49,769 nucleotides of DNA, from assembly GCA_025996815.1 (NCBI GenBank), contig BNTT01000004.1, positions 1 to 49,769 of the forward strand, given 5' to 3'. Each line of letters starts with the position of its first letter. Within the stretch, counting starts at the first letter, position 1. The DNA is from Bacteroidia bacterium. GTDB lineage: Bacteria; Bacteroidota; Bacteroidia; Bacteroidales; Azobacteroidaceae. A program made the position numbers and the translations under genes. Shown piece after piece: positions 33,270 through 40,578 of this stretch. Under the pieces are notes generated by a model. That model made no database searches, was not told the DNA's origin, and saw only the letters and a program-made list of their open reading frames with translations.

Positions 33270-34823
33270 ATGGCACAGCAAGAAGAAGTTTTCAAAAAAT
33301 TGGTATCCCATTGCAAGGAATATGGGTTTGTGTTTCCCTCGTCGGAGATTTATGACGGGCTGGGAGCCGTGTATGACTATGGTCAGAACGGGGTGGAGTT
33401 GAAAAATAACATCAAACGGTATTGGTGGGACAGTATGACGCTCCTCAACGACAATGTGGTGGGCATCGACTCCGCCATTTTTATGCACCCGACGATTTGG
33501 AAGGCGTCGGGGCACGTGGATGCGTTCAACGACCCGTTGATTGACAATAAAGACTCGAAAAAACGCTACCGCGCCGATGTTTTGATTGAAGAACAACTCG
33601 CGAAATACGACGACAAAATCGACAAGGAGGTCGAAAAAGCCGCGAAAAAGTTCGGCGATGCCTTCGATGAAGCGAAATTTCGTGAAACGAATCCGCGCGT
33701 GCTCGAAAACGCGGCGAAAAAGACGGAACTGCATACCCGTTTTGCCAAGGCGTTGAACGACAACAACCTCGACGAACTGCGCCAAATCATTGTGGATTAC
33801 GAGATTGTGTGCCCCGTTTCCGGCACGCGCAACTGGACGGAGGTGCGGCAGTTCAACCTGATGTTCGCCACCGAAATGGGTTCGACAGCCGATGGCGCGC
33901 TGAAAATTTACCTGCGTCCGGAGACCGCACAGGGCATATTCGTCAATTTCCTCAACGTCCAAAAAAGCGGGCGGATGAAAATCCCGTTTGGCATCGCCCA
34001 AATCGGGAAAGCCTTCCGCAACGAGATTGTGGCGCGGCAATTCATCTTCCGAATGCGCGAATTTGAACAGATGGAGATGCAATTTTTCGTGCGCCCGGGC
34101 GAAGAACTCGAATGGTTTGAAAAATGGAAGCAAACGCGCATTGGGTGGCACAAGGCTCTGGGCTTGGGCGACAAAAAATACCGTTTTCACGACCACGACA
34201 AGCTCGCGCACTATGCCAACGCCGCCACCGACATCGAGTTTGAGATGCCATTCGGCTTCAAGGAGGTGGAAGGCATCCATTCGCGCACCGATTTCGACCT
34301 TGGCAGCCACGAGAAATATTCCGGCAAAAAGATGCAGTATTTCGACCCCGAACTCAACAAATCATACACGCCCTACGTGATTGAAACCTCGATTGGCGTG
34401 GACAGAATGTTCCTGAGCGTGCTGGCAGCCTCCTACCACGAGGAGGAACTGGAAGGCGGCGACACCCGCGTGGTGCTGCAACTCCCGCCCGCGCTGGCAC
34501 CCGTCAAGTTGGGTATTTTGCCGTTAGTGAAAAAGGACGGGCTGCCCGAAAAGGCGTTGGAAGTAATGAACGAACTGAAATTTGAATTTCAATGCCAATA
34601 CGACGAAAAAGACTCGATTGGCAAGCGTTATCGCCGTCAGGACGCGATTGGAACGCCCTTTTGCATCACCATCGACCACGACACGCTCGATGACGACAGG
34701 GTTACGATTCGCCACCGCGACACGATGCAGCAGGAGCGCGTGCCAATTGTCGATTTGGAGGCGATGATTCGCAAAAAAGTGAATATGAAGAGCCTTTTGA
34801 AAGAATTAACAATTAACAATTGA
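33270..34823 (+). CDS. glyS: glycine--tRNA ligase (single-subunit, alpha2 type)
   Basis: Class II synthetase of 517 aa that charges tRNA-Gly. Motifs: an N-terminal LVSHCKEYGFVFPSSEIYDGL, motif 2 in RPETAQGIFVNFLNVQKSGRMKIPFGIAQIGKAFRNEI and FRMREFEQMEMQFF, and motif 3 in IETSIGVDRMFLSVL. An anticodon-binding domain follows from LAPVKLGILPLVKK to the end. This is the archaeal/eukaryotic-like dimeric form also used by Bacteroidota, not the GlyQ/GlyS tetramer. It is followed 7 bp later by the LemA gene. Confidence 0.95.
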   Translation: MAQQEEVFKKLVSHCKEYGFVFPSSEIYDGLGAVYDYGQNGVELKNNIKRYWWDSMTLLNDNVVGIDSAIFMHPTIWKASGHVDAFNDPLIDNKDSKKRYRADVLIEEQLAKYDDKIDKEVEKAAKKFGDAFDEAKFRETNPRVLENAAKKTELHTRFAKALNDNNLDELRQIIVDYEIVCPVSGTRNWTEVRQFNLMFATEMGSTADGALKIYLRPETAQGIFVNFLNVQKSGRMKIPFGIAQIGKAFRNEIVARQFIFRMREFEQMEMQFFVRPGEELEWFEKWKQTRIGWHKALGLGDKKYRFHDHDKLAHYANAATDIEFEMPFGFKEVEGIHSRTDFDLGSHEKYSGKKMQYFDPELNKSYTPYVIETSIGVDRMFLSVLAASYHEEELEGGDTRVVLQLPPALAPVKLGILPLVKKDGLPEKALEVMNELKFEFQCQYDEKDSIGKRYRRQDAIGTPFCITIDHDTLDDDRVTIRHRDTMQQERVPIVDLEAMIRKKVNMKSLLKELTINN

Positions 34824-34830
34824 AAATTAT

Positions 34831-35433
34831 ATGAAAAAGTCAACTATCGCCATTCTGGCTACTCTGGGGGTGTTTGTCCTCCTCATTGTGAGTGTCGTTC
34901 TGTGGTATTTTGGGGCATATAATAAGATGGTGAATGCCGACGAACAGGTCAATGCGCAATGGGCGAATGTCGAAAATCAGTATCAACGCCGTGCCGACCT
35001 CGTGCCCAACCTCGTGGCAACCGTCAAAGGCTATGCCGCGCACGAACAAAATACGCTGACAGGCGTGATTGAGGCACGTGCACAAGCCACTGCGGTGCAA
35101 ATCGACCCCACCAAATTGAACGCGCAAACGCTGGCGCAATATCAGCAGGCGCAAGGCAATCTGAGTTCGGCACTGAGCCGCCTCCTCGTGAGCGTGGAGC
35201 GGTATCCCGACCTGAAAGCCAATCAAAATTTCTTGGATTTGCAAGCCCAATTGGAGGGTACCGAGAACCGCATCGCCACCGAGCGAACGCGCTTCAACGA
35301 CCAGGCGCAGGGGTATAACACCCTGATTCGCAAATTTCCGAACAGCATCGTAGCCGGCGTTTCAGGCTTCCAACAAAAGCCCTATTTCAAGGCAGAGGCA
35401 GGCTCGGAAAAGGCTCCGGAAGTGCAATTTTAA
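34831..35433 (+). CDS. lemA: LemA family protein
   Basis: Protein of 200 aa with one N-terminal TM helix (ILATLGVFVLLIVSVVLWYFGAY) and the LemA signature: NKMVNADEQVNAQWANVENQYQRRADLVPNLVATVKGYAAHE, then NTLTGVIEARAQA, and ERTRFNDQAQGYNTLIRKFPNSIVAG. LemA proteins are membrane-anchored helical-bundle proteins of unclear role. The stop codon shares bases with the convergent birA stop (35430-35433), so the two 3' ends overlap. Confidence 0.93.
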   Translation: MKKSTIAILATLGVFVLLIVSVVLWYFGAYNKMVNADEQVNAQWANVENQYQRRADLVPNLVATVKGYAAHEQNTLTGVIEARAQATAVQIDPTKLNAQTLAQYQQAQGNLSSALSRLLVSVERYPDLKANQNFLDLQAQLEGTENRIATERTRFNDQAQGYNTLIRKFPNSIVAGVSGFQQKPYFKAEAGSEKAPEVQF

Positions 35434-36188
35434 GTTCTGAAAGCGACCTCCTTGAAGGCATACGCGCGCAATTCGCCATCGGCAGTCGCCAAATGCAGTC
35501 GCCCATCGTCGGAAACAGACTGAATTTCCGCGCGAAAAATCCCGTTTTTATCCGCAAAATCGAAAAATCCGGTTTTGCGGTAAAGTTTTTCGGCATACAT
35601 TTGCGCAACGATTGGGCGCGACAAATCGCCGCCCCTGCAATCGTCCAATTGCTTATACACCTTATATATATGCTGCAAAATTTCGCCCAGCAAGGCATCC
35701 AAATCCGTGTCAGCACCCGTGATTTGCTTGATAGAAATCGGATTGGGGGCATCACTCGTAAATTCCAACTGATTGACATTCAGCCCAATACCGACAATCG
35801 ACCGCCGAATGTGGTCGCCCTGCCAATCATTTTCAATCAGGATACCCGCCATTTTGCGGTCGCCCACATAAATATCGTTGGGCCATTTGACGCGCGCATC
35901 CATTTTCAACGGCTGTTTCAACGTCTCCAACGCCTCCACCACCGCCAGCGCAACCGCCTCCGACAGCAAAAAATGCCGTCGGGCAGACAACAAATGAGGA
36001 TACAGCAACACGCTGAAAGTCAGGTTTTTACCCGCCTCCGCCTCCCAACCATTGCCTGCCTGCCCGCGCCCCGCTGTTTGCACGGATGCCACCAGCGTTG
36101 TCCCTTCGGGCAAATGCGGGTCGCCGTCCGACAATTTCTTTAAATATCTGTTTGTTGAATCGGTGGCTTGTATGCGGATGATGTTCAT
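35430..36188 (-). CDS. birA: biotin--[acetyl-CoA-carboxylase] ligase
   Basis: Protein of 252 aa that attaches biotin to carboxylase carrier domains. Biotinyl-AMP site motif GRGQAGNGWEAEAGKNL (GRGRxGRxW family motif), then KWPNDIYVGDRKMAGILIEN and the GIGLNVNQ turn. There is no N-terminal DNA-binding domain, so it is a ligase only and not a biotin-operon repressor. A TACATTTGC element upstream on the minus strand (about 36205-36213) is the likely promoter. Confidence 0.93.
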   Translation of the reverse strand: MNIIRIQATDSTNRYLKKLSDGDPHLPEGTTLVASVQTAGRGQAGNGWEAEAGKNLTFSVLLYPHLLSARRHFLLSEAVALAVVEALETLKQPLKMDARVKWPNDIYVGDRKMAGILIENDWQGDHIRRSIVGIGLNVNQLEFTSDAPNPISIKQITGADTDLDALLGEILQHIYKVYKQLDDCRGGDLSRPIVAQMYAEKLYRKTGFFDFADKNGIFRAEIQSVSDDGRLHLATADGELRAYAFKEVAFRT

Positions 36189-36228
36189 TTTCCTGAAATT
36201 TTTCGCAAATGTACGAAAATTTTCTTCT

Positions 36229-36380
36229 TGTCTGAACCTTGATTTTCATAAGATTTTTAGGATTAGCAGGATTACAAAAAAATCCTACCAATCCTCCATC
36301 CTGCTAATCTTGAAAATCTTATTAAAATCGTGGTTCAGACAATTTCACTCTATCTTCCGCGAAAAAGCACATTGCTAACA
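36229..36380. repeat. long-hairpin repeat, copy 1
   Basis: Imperfect palindrome 36229-36341 starting TGTCTGAACCTTGATTTT and ending AAAATCGTGGTTCAGACA, with AT-rich inner arms containing AGGATTAGCAGGATT. It is followed by a conserved non-palindromic tail to about 36380 (ATTTCACTCTATCTTCCGCG then AAAAAGCACATTGCTAA). A second copy in the same orientation lies at 37164-37317. It carries no ORF. It fills most of the 373-bp gap between birA and the RelE-type module, together with the inverted repeat at 36420. Confidence 0.8.
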
Positions 36381-36419
36381 ATAAACTTTTTTTAGTCATA
36401 CAAACTATAAATTTATTTA

Positions 36420-36443
36420 ATGATTATCCGCAATCATACCACT
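36420..36443. repeat. 24-bp inverted repeat, left arm (partner 37097-37120)
   Basis: ATGATTATCCGCAATCATAC plus CACT is the exact reverse complement of 37097-37120. The two arms enclose the RelE-type gene pair. The core TGATTATCCGCAATCA also occurs at 46850-46865. Confidence 0.8.
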
Positions 36444-36492
36444 AAATAGCATCATAAAGCAATTTGTGGCTTTGTCCTACGGCGACGGCGAA

Positions 36493-36532
36493 TAACACCC
36501 ATTATCAGTGTTACTTTTTTTCTTACCTTTGC
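36493..36532 (+). promoter_or_regulatory. promoter of RelE-type module with flanking TAACAC/GTGTTA repeat
   Basis: -7 element TACCTTTGC at 36524-36532, 30 bp ahead of the ATG at 36562. TAACAC (36493-36498) and GTGTTA (36508-36513) are inverted arms with a 9-bp centre covering the -33 position. Confidence 0.55.
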
Positions 36533-36561
36533 AGGCGATTACAAATTAAAAATATAAGAGC

Positions 36562-36783
36562 ATGGAAACAGCAGTAAACAAAGGGTATATGGATGTCGCG
36601 AGTGGCGGAAGATTTTACTTTGACGGCATTCGGGCTGTCTGGCATCAATTCTTACAGAGATGTGAGGACTATTGGGATTTATTCACAATTTGGCTACATA
36701 GAAATGCAGAAACTGTGTCTTTGGAAGAGTTTAATCACTATGTCGATGCTTTAATTGAAAAAGATGTACAAACTTGCAATTGA
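36562..36783 (+). CDS. small protein upstream of RelE-type toxin, candidate antitoxin of unknown family
   Basis: Protein of 73 aa starting METAVNKGYMDVASGGRFYF. It is rich in aromatic residues (FDGIRAVWHQFLQRCEDYWDLFTIWLH), then VSLEEFNHYVDALIEKD. It lacks the ribbon-helix-helix or Phd/HTH pattern of the usual RelE partners, though the C-terminal 25 residues resemble the toxin-wrapping tail of RelB/StbD-type antitoxins. The gene overlaps the toxin gene by 20 bp, the classic arrangement for tight co-expression. Function is inferred from position only. Confidence 0.6.
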   Translation: METAVNKGYMDVASGGRFYFDGIRAVWHQFLQRCEDYWDLFTIWLHRNAETVSLEEFNHYVDALIEKDVQTCN

Positions 36784-37024
36784 AAAGCCGGCGTTAAAAT
36801 CTTTGAATAAGATACCTCCTGATTATCTTCTGAAAATTAAAAGTGCAATTAACGGTTTAGTGAATAATCCGCGCCCGTTTGGATGCAAAAAGTTATCTGA
36901 TAGTGAAGATAAATATCGCATTCGGGTTGGTGTTTATCGCATAATCTACACGATAAAAGATGATATTTTGACGGTTAGGGTGGTTAAGGTGGGGCACCGT
37001 AGAAGCGTATATGATGATAAATAA
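36764..37024 (+). CDS. RelE/ParE-superfamily toxin
   Basis: Protein of 86 aa from ATG 36764 (MYKLAIEKPALKSLNKIPPD). The RelE fold signature is clear: LAIEKPALKSLNKIP, INGLVNNPRPFGCKKLSD, and YRIRVGVYRIIYTIKDDILTVRVVKVGHRRSVY. RelE-type toxins cleave mRNA at the ribosome; related ParE proteins inhibit gyrase. The YRIRVGVYRIIY and HRRSVY strands fit RelE better. It overlaps the upstream partner gene and lies inside the 24-bp inverted repeat's span. Confidence 0.88.
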   Translation: MYKLAIEKPALKSLNKIPPDYLLKIKSAINGLVNNPRPFGCKKLSDSEDKYRIRVGVYRIIYTIKDDILTVRVVKVGHRRSVYDDK

Positions 37025-37044
37025 TTTTAAAATTTTACAGAGAT

Positions 37045-37116
37045 ATGAGAAAGTTTGCTTTATTGTTGGCGCCTGTGGAACACGGAGCGAGAGCCAAGTG
37101 GTATGATTGCGGATAA
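37045..37116 (+). other. 23-codon ORF truncated by the right inverted-repeat arm
   Basis: MRKFALLLAPVEHGARAKW then YDCG and TAA. The first residues look like the start of a secreted or other real protein, but the frame ends inside the 24-bp repeat (37097-37120). It could be the 5' stub of a gene cut when the repeat arrived. Confidence 0.25.
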
Positions 37117-37155
37117 TCATAAAATATTTTATCCTGCCTTGTAACACTTTCAAAA
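37097..37155. repeat. inverted repeat right arm plus 44-bp repeat shared with 41072-41115
   Basis: 37097-37120 is the reverse complement of 36420-36443. Positions 37112-37155 (GATAATCATAAAATATTTTA then CCTGCCTTGTAACACTTTCAAAA) recur at 41072-41115 with one mismatch, just upstream of the ECF sigma gene. Confidence 0.8.
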
Positions 37156-37163
37156 ATTCTCCT

Positions 37164-37317
37164 TGTCTGAACCTTGATTTTCGTAAGATTTTCAAGATTG
37201 CCAAGATAAAAAAAAATAGCAGAATCATTTTACACAATCCTGCTAATCCTGAAAATCTTATTAAAATCGTGGTTCAGACGATTTCACTCTATCTTCCGCG
37301 AAAAAGCACATTGCTAA
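37164..37317. repeat. long-hairpin repeat, copy 2
   Basis: Same unit as 36229-36380: palindrome 37164-37279 from TGTCTGAACC to GGTTCAGAC, then the shared tail to 37317. It fills the gap between the toxin gene and the membrane protein gene; no gene is seen in 37117-37342. Confidence 0.8.
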
Positions 37318-37342
37318 AAATAAGATTTTTTTATCATATCAA

Positions 37343-38239
37343 TTACGGATTTTTTCTTTTATAAATGCGTTTATCTTGATTATCGGCTTTGTTTGTCAAT
37401 GTTAGTTCATTTTTGTCTTCTGAAAATGAAATTTCAAAAGCGGAGTGCACACTTCCTGCCCACATTCTTAAAACCTTATTGTCTTCTTCTAAACACCAAA
37501 AATCATCGCCCCAATTATCACCCCAATTGTAAAATCCGTCCTCCTTGAAAAACAATGCAGTACCACGTGTTAATAGCGTTGGATTGGTCAAACTCCATTC
37601 TCCAATTAACGATTTTTCAGGTTTTTCTGACAAACATCCTTTTACAAATAGTTCGCTAATTTTTCTGAAAATAATGTTTATATTGTCATTGTTATCTACT
37701 TTGATATCACGCAAAATATTCAAACAACAATCGGCATCTTTTTTTGACACAAAGCCATTTTTGATATTACTATGTTTTTTAACAATATCAGCCATATCTG
37801 CCAAATCCGTTTTTCTGTTTGCTTTATATGCAAAGTACATCGCTCGTATACCATGATAGGTAATATCCCATTTGTCTTTTTCATCTACTGATTGATTATT
37901 ACATATCGAAAAAACCCTTTGTGAATAAATTCCGTACCACAATTTTGCATTATTTTTTTCAGCCTCTTTTTTGACTTCTTCTTGTATCTCTTTTTTCACT
38001 ATTTTCAATTGCTTGCTAAATTCATTTTTAACCTCTGTCACTTGTGCATATTGCCCAACAACAATAAAAGTCGCCAAAATACCAATAAAAGTTGTAATCA
38101 TAGAATTTGTCATATCTAATGGAAACCAACGAAAACTCGCAAACATCCAAATTATTATCGCAAAAAGAAAAATTAGCAATAACAAGCAAAGCCAACTTGG
38201 ATTTTTAAAATTGCATTTTTTTATATTTTCTGTTTTCAT
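37343..38239 (-). CDS. membrane protein with coiled coil and lipocalin-like C-terminal region
   Basis: Protein of 298 aa. Two TM helices lie near the N-terminus (WLCLLLLIFLFAIIIWMFASF and MITTFIGILATFIVVGQYA). A Lys/Glu coiled coil follows (EFSKQLKIVKKEIQEEVKKEAEKNN), then a helical middle region. The last ~85 residues (LIGEWSLTNPTLLTRGTALFFKEDG, FWCLEEDN, FEISFSEDKNELTLTNK) have the pattern of a lipocalin-like beta-barrel. I do not recognise the whole protein. It is AT-rich compared with core genes and lies between two repeat clusters, so it is accessory in appearance. Confidence 0.65.
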   Translation of the reverse strand: MKTENIKKCNFKNPSWLCLLLLIFLFAIIIWMFASFRWFPLDMTNSMITTFIGILATFIVVGQYAQVTEVKNEFSKQLKIVKKEIQEEVKKEAEKNNAKLWYGIYSQRVFSICNNQSVDEKDKWDITYHGIRAMYFAYKANRKTDLADMADIVKKHSNIKNGFVSKKDADCCLNILRDIKVDNNDNINIIFRKISELFVKGCLSEKPEKSLIGEWSLTNPTLLTRGTALFFKEDGFYNWGDNWGDDFWCLEEDNKVLRMWAGSVHSAFEISFSEDKNELTLTNKADNQDKRIYKRKNP

Positions 38240-38260
38240 AACACTTTATTTTTTAATTAC

Positions 38261-38343
38261 CTGAGTTCCGGATAAGGATATTTCTAAAAGATTGAATTTC
38301 AATGTGTTATTTGCCCTACGGGCTAACCTTGTCCGGAACTCAG
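38261..38343. repeat. 83-bp inverted-repeat element inside a degraded sorting-domain region
   Basis: CTGAGTTCCGGATAAGG (38261-38277) and CCTTGTCCGGAACTCAG (38327-38343) are 17-bp inverted arms with one mismatch; the interior contains a small GCCC-TAC-GGGC hairpin. It lies immediately downstream of the BspA-like gene's present stop, in DNA that still reads AEIKVYNL (T9SS-domain-like) in another frame. Confidence 0.75.
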
Positions 38344-38358
38344 TTAGATTATACACTT

Positions 38359-39252
38359 TTATCTCTGCTCCGTTTTTACGCTCGTAGCGGATTCGATGGC
38401 AAGTATTATGTCAAATGCACTGCTCCATTTTTTATTGTTTTTATAGGTATTCAATGCACTTTTAGGCACATACAGCGTATCGGCCACAGTAAAATTCTGA
38501 CCTAAGCTTGGCGGCGTAGCAGCAAGGCAAGTCACGGAGGTAAGACCGATGCAACCCCGAAAAGCTTCCTCTCCAATGCTTGTCACGCTGTTAGGAATGG
38601 TCACGGAGGTAAGACTCTCGCAACTGAAAAAAGCCCCATATCCAATGCGTTTCACGCTGTTACCAATGGTCACGGAGGTAAGACGGTCGCAATCGGCAAA
38701 AGTATCATCTTCAATGCTTTTCACGCTGTTACCAATGGTCACGGAGGTAAGATAGTGGCAAAACTTAAAAGCCTCCTTTCCAATGCTTGTCACGCTGTTA
38801 GGAATGGTCACGGAGCGAAAGCCGCATTGCTGAAAAGCCCTCTCTCCAATGCTTTTCACGCTGTTACCAATGGTCACGGAGGTAAGACGGTTGCAACCCA
38901 AAAAAGCCTCCTTTCCAATGCTTTTCACGCTGTTAGGAATGGTCAACGCACCGGGAATGAATTTATCGTAAAAAGCATAATCTCCAATGTTTGTCACGCC
39001 CTCGTTGATGACCAACGTCTCGAGATGAGCATTGGACCAGGGTGATGATGTCCATTGATCGCCTCTACCAACATAAGCATAATCCGCCATCGCCCCCGTG
39101 CCGGTAATGGTAAGGGTAGTGCCGTCACGTGTTGCTACTACATCGGTACTCGTTGGCGAGCCAATGTTCCATGATTCTTGTGCATTTGCAGCACCGGTGC
39201 CCAGCAACAATGCTGCTGCGGCACAAAAACTAAAGAAATTTTTCTTTTTCAT
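38359..39252 (-). CDS. BspA-like LRR_5 protein, C-terminal sorting domain frameshifted
   Basis: Secreted protein of 297 aa with signal peptide (FFSFCAAAALLLGTGAANAQ). A TLTITGTGAMADY module is followed by 7 repeats of the 23-residue Treponema-type LRR (SVTIPNSVTSIGKEAFKFC pattern), then the cap SALNTYKNNKKWSSAFDIILAIES. It ends TSVKTEQR. One frame away, the DNA just past that point reads GAEIKVYNL, identical to the start of the T9SS sorting domain of the paralogue at 47370. It then runs into the inverted-repeat element at 38261-38343 and stays open to VIKK-stop. So the domain has been broken by a frameshift and insertion, and the protein may no longer be anchored or exported by T9SS. Confidence 0.85.
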   Translation of the reverse strand: MKKKNFFSFCAAAALLLGTGAANAQESWNIGSPTSTDVVATRDGTTLTITGTGAMADYAYVGRGDQWTSSPWSNAHLETLVINEGVTNIGDYAFYDKFIPGALTIPNSVKSIGKEAFLGCNRLTSVTIGNSVKSIGERAFQQCGFRSVTIPNSVTSIGKEAFKFCHYLTSVTIGNSVKSIEDDTFADCDRLTSVTIGNSVKRIGYGAFFSCESLTSVTIPNSVTSIGEEAFRGCIGLTSVTCLAATPPSLGQNFTVADTLYVPKSALNTYKNNKKWSSAFDIILAIESATSVKTEQR

Positions 39253-39384
39253 TTTACTTTATTTATTTTTTTGTAATTTATTTTTCCTTCTACTCGTATG
39301 GCTTTTCGTAGGAAATAGTTCGCCCAATTTTTTTTGAGAGTTTTTGCTTCTCTGCCTGTTTTGTTTCAGTGGTTTGGCATCCAC

Positions 39385-40578
39385 CTAACTTTCTTCCGCT
39401 TCAATGGCAAGTATTATGTCAAATGCACTGCTCCAATTTCTATTGTTTTTATAGGTATTCAATGCACTTTTAGGCACATACAGCGTATCGGCACTCGCCT
39501 CAGTAAAATTATCATTGCCTAAGCTTGGCGGCGTAGCAGCAAGGCAAAATACGGAGGCAAGACGGCGGCAACCGGAAAAAGCCTCATTTCCAATGCTTTT
39601 AACGCTGTCAGGAATGGTCACGGAGGTAAGACGGCGGCATTCGGCAAAAGCCCCAAATTCAATGCTTTTAACGCTGTTAGGAATGGTATACTGGAAATCG
39701 AATATCTGCCCGTCTTTTTTAGCAGCACACAGAATGAGTGTTGTTTTTGTTTTGTTAAACAAAACATTATCTTCTGCTATGTAATTTGCATTGCCGGCTT
39801 CTACGGTGATAGAGATAAGACCGCTGCATTTGGCAAAAGCCCTCTCTCCAATGCTTGTCACGCTGTTAGAAATGGTCACGGAGGAAAGAATTCTGGTACC
39901 GAAAAAAGCCTCATCTCCAATGCTTGTCACGCTGTTAGGAATGGTCACGGAGGTAAGACGACTTCCGGCAAAAGCCTCCCCTCCAATGCTTGTCACGCTG
40001 TTAGGAATGGTCACGGAGGTAAGACCGCTACCGTAAAAAGCCCTCTCTCCAATGCTTGTCACGCTGTTAGGAATGCTCCCGGAGGAAGGAGCATGACCTT
40101 CAAAAGCCCCCTTTCCAATGCTTGTCATGCTGTTAGGAATGGTCACGGTAAGATTGGGGCAACCGGAAAAAGCCCCAGATCCAATGCTTGTCACGCTGTT
40201 AGGAATGGTCCCGGAGCGAAGATTGGGGCAATCGGAAAAAGCCCTCTCTCCAATGCTTGTCACGCTGTTAGGAATGGTCACGGAGCGAAGATCGATGCGA
40301 TGGGAAAAAGCATAATCTCCAATGCTTGTCACGCCCTCGTTGATGACCAACGTCTCGATCCATTTACCGGACCCGAGTCGTGTCCCTCTACTCTCTTCTT
40401 CAGTATAATCCACCATCGCCCCCGTGCCAGTAATGGTGAGGGTGACATCGTCAAGCGTTGCTACTACATCGGTTGCCGTTGGCGAGCCAATGTTCCACAA
40501 AGTTTGTGCATTTGTAGCACCGGTGCCCAGCAGCATTGCTGCGGCGGCACAAAAACTAAATAATTTTTTCTTTTTCAT
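39385..40578 (-). CDS. BspA-like LRR_5 protein without sorting domain
   Basis: Secreted protein of 397 aa, paralogue of 38359-39252. It has the same signal peptide type (LFSFCAAAAMLLGTGATNAQ) and the TLTITGTGAM module. About 10 repeats of 23 residues follow, with an atypical insertion ISITVEAGNANYIAEDNVLF and KTKTTLILCAAKK typical of BspA proteins. The same cap (ALNTYKNNRNWSSAFDIILAIEA) precedes the stop. There is no Ig-like domain and no T9SS domain. BspA-type proteins mediate adhesion in oral and gut bacteria; the function here is inferred. Confidence 0.87.
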   Translation of the reverse strand: MKKKKLFSFCAAAAMLLGTGATNAQTLWNIGSPTATDVVATLDDVTLTITGTGAMVDYTEEESRGTRLGSGKWIETLVINEGVTSIGDYAFSHRIDLRSVTIPNSVTSIGERAFSDCPNLRSGTIPNSVTSIGSGAFSGCPNLTVTIPNSMTSIGKGAFEGHAPSSGSIPNSVTSIGERAFYGSGLTSVTIPNSVTSIGGEAFAGSRLTSVTIPNSVTSIGDEAFFGTRILSSVTISNSVTSIGERAFAKCSGLISITVEAGNANYIAEDNVLFNKTKTTLILCAAKKDGQIFDFQYTIPNSVKSIEFGAFAECRRLTSVTIPDSVKSIGNEAFSGCRRLASVFCLAATPPSLGNDNFTEASADTLYVPKSALNTYKNNRNWSSAFDIILAIEAEES

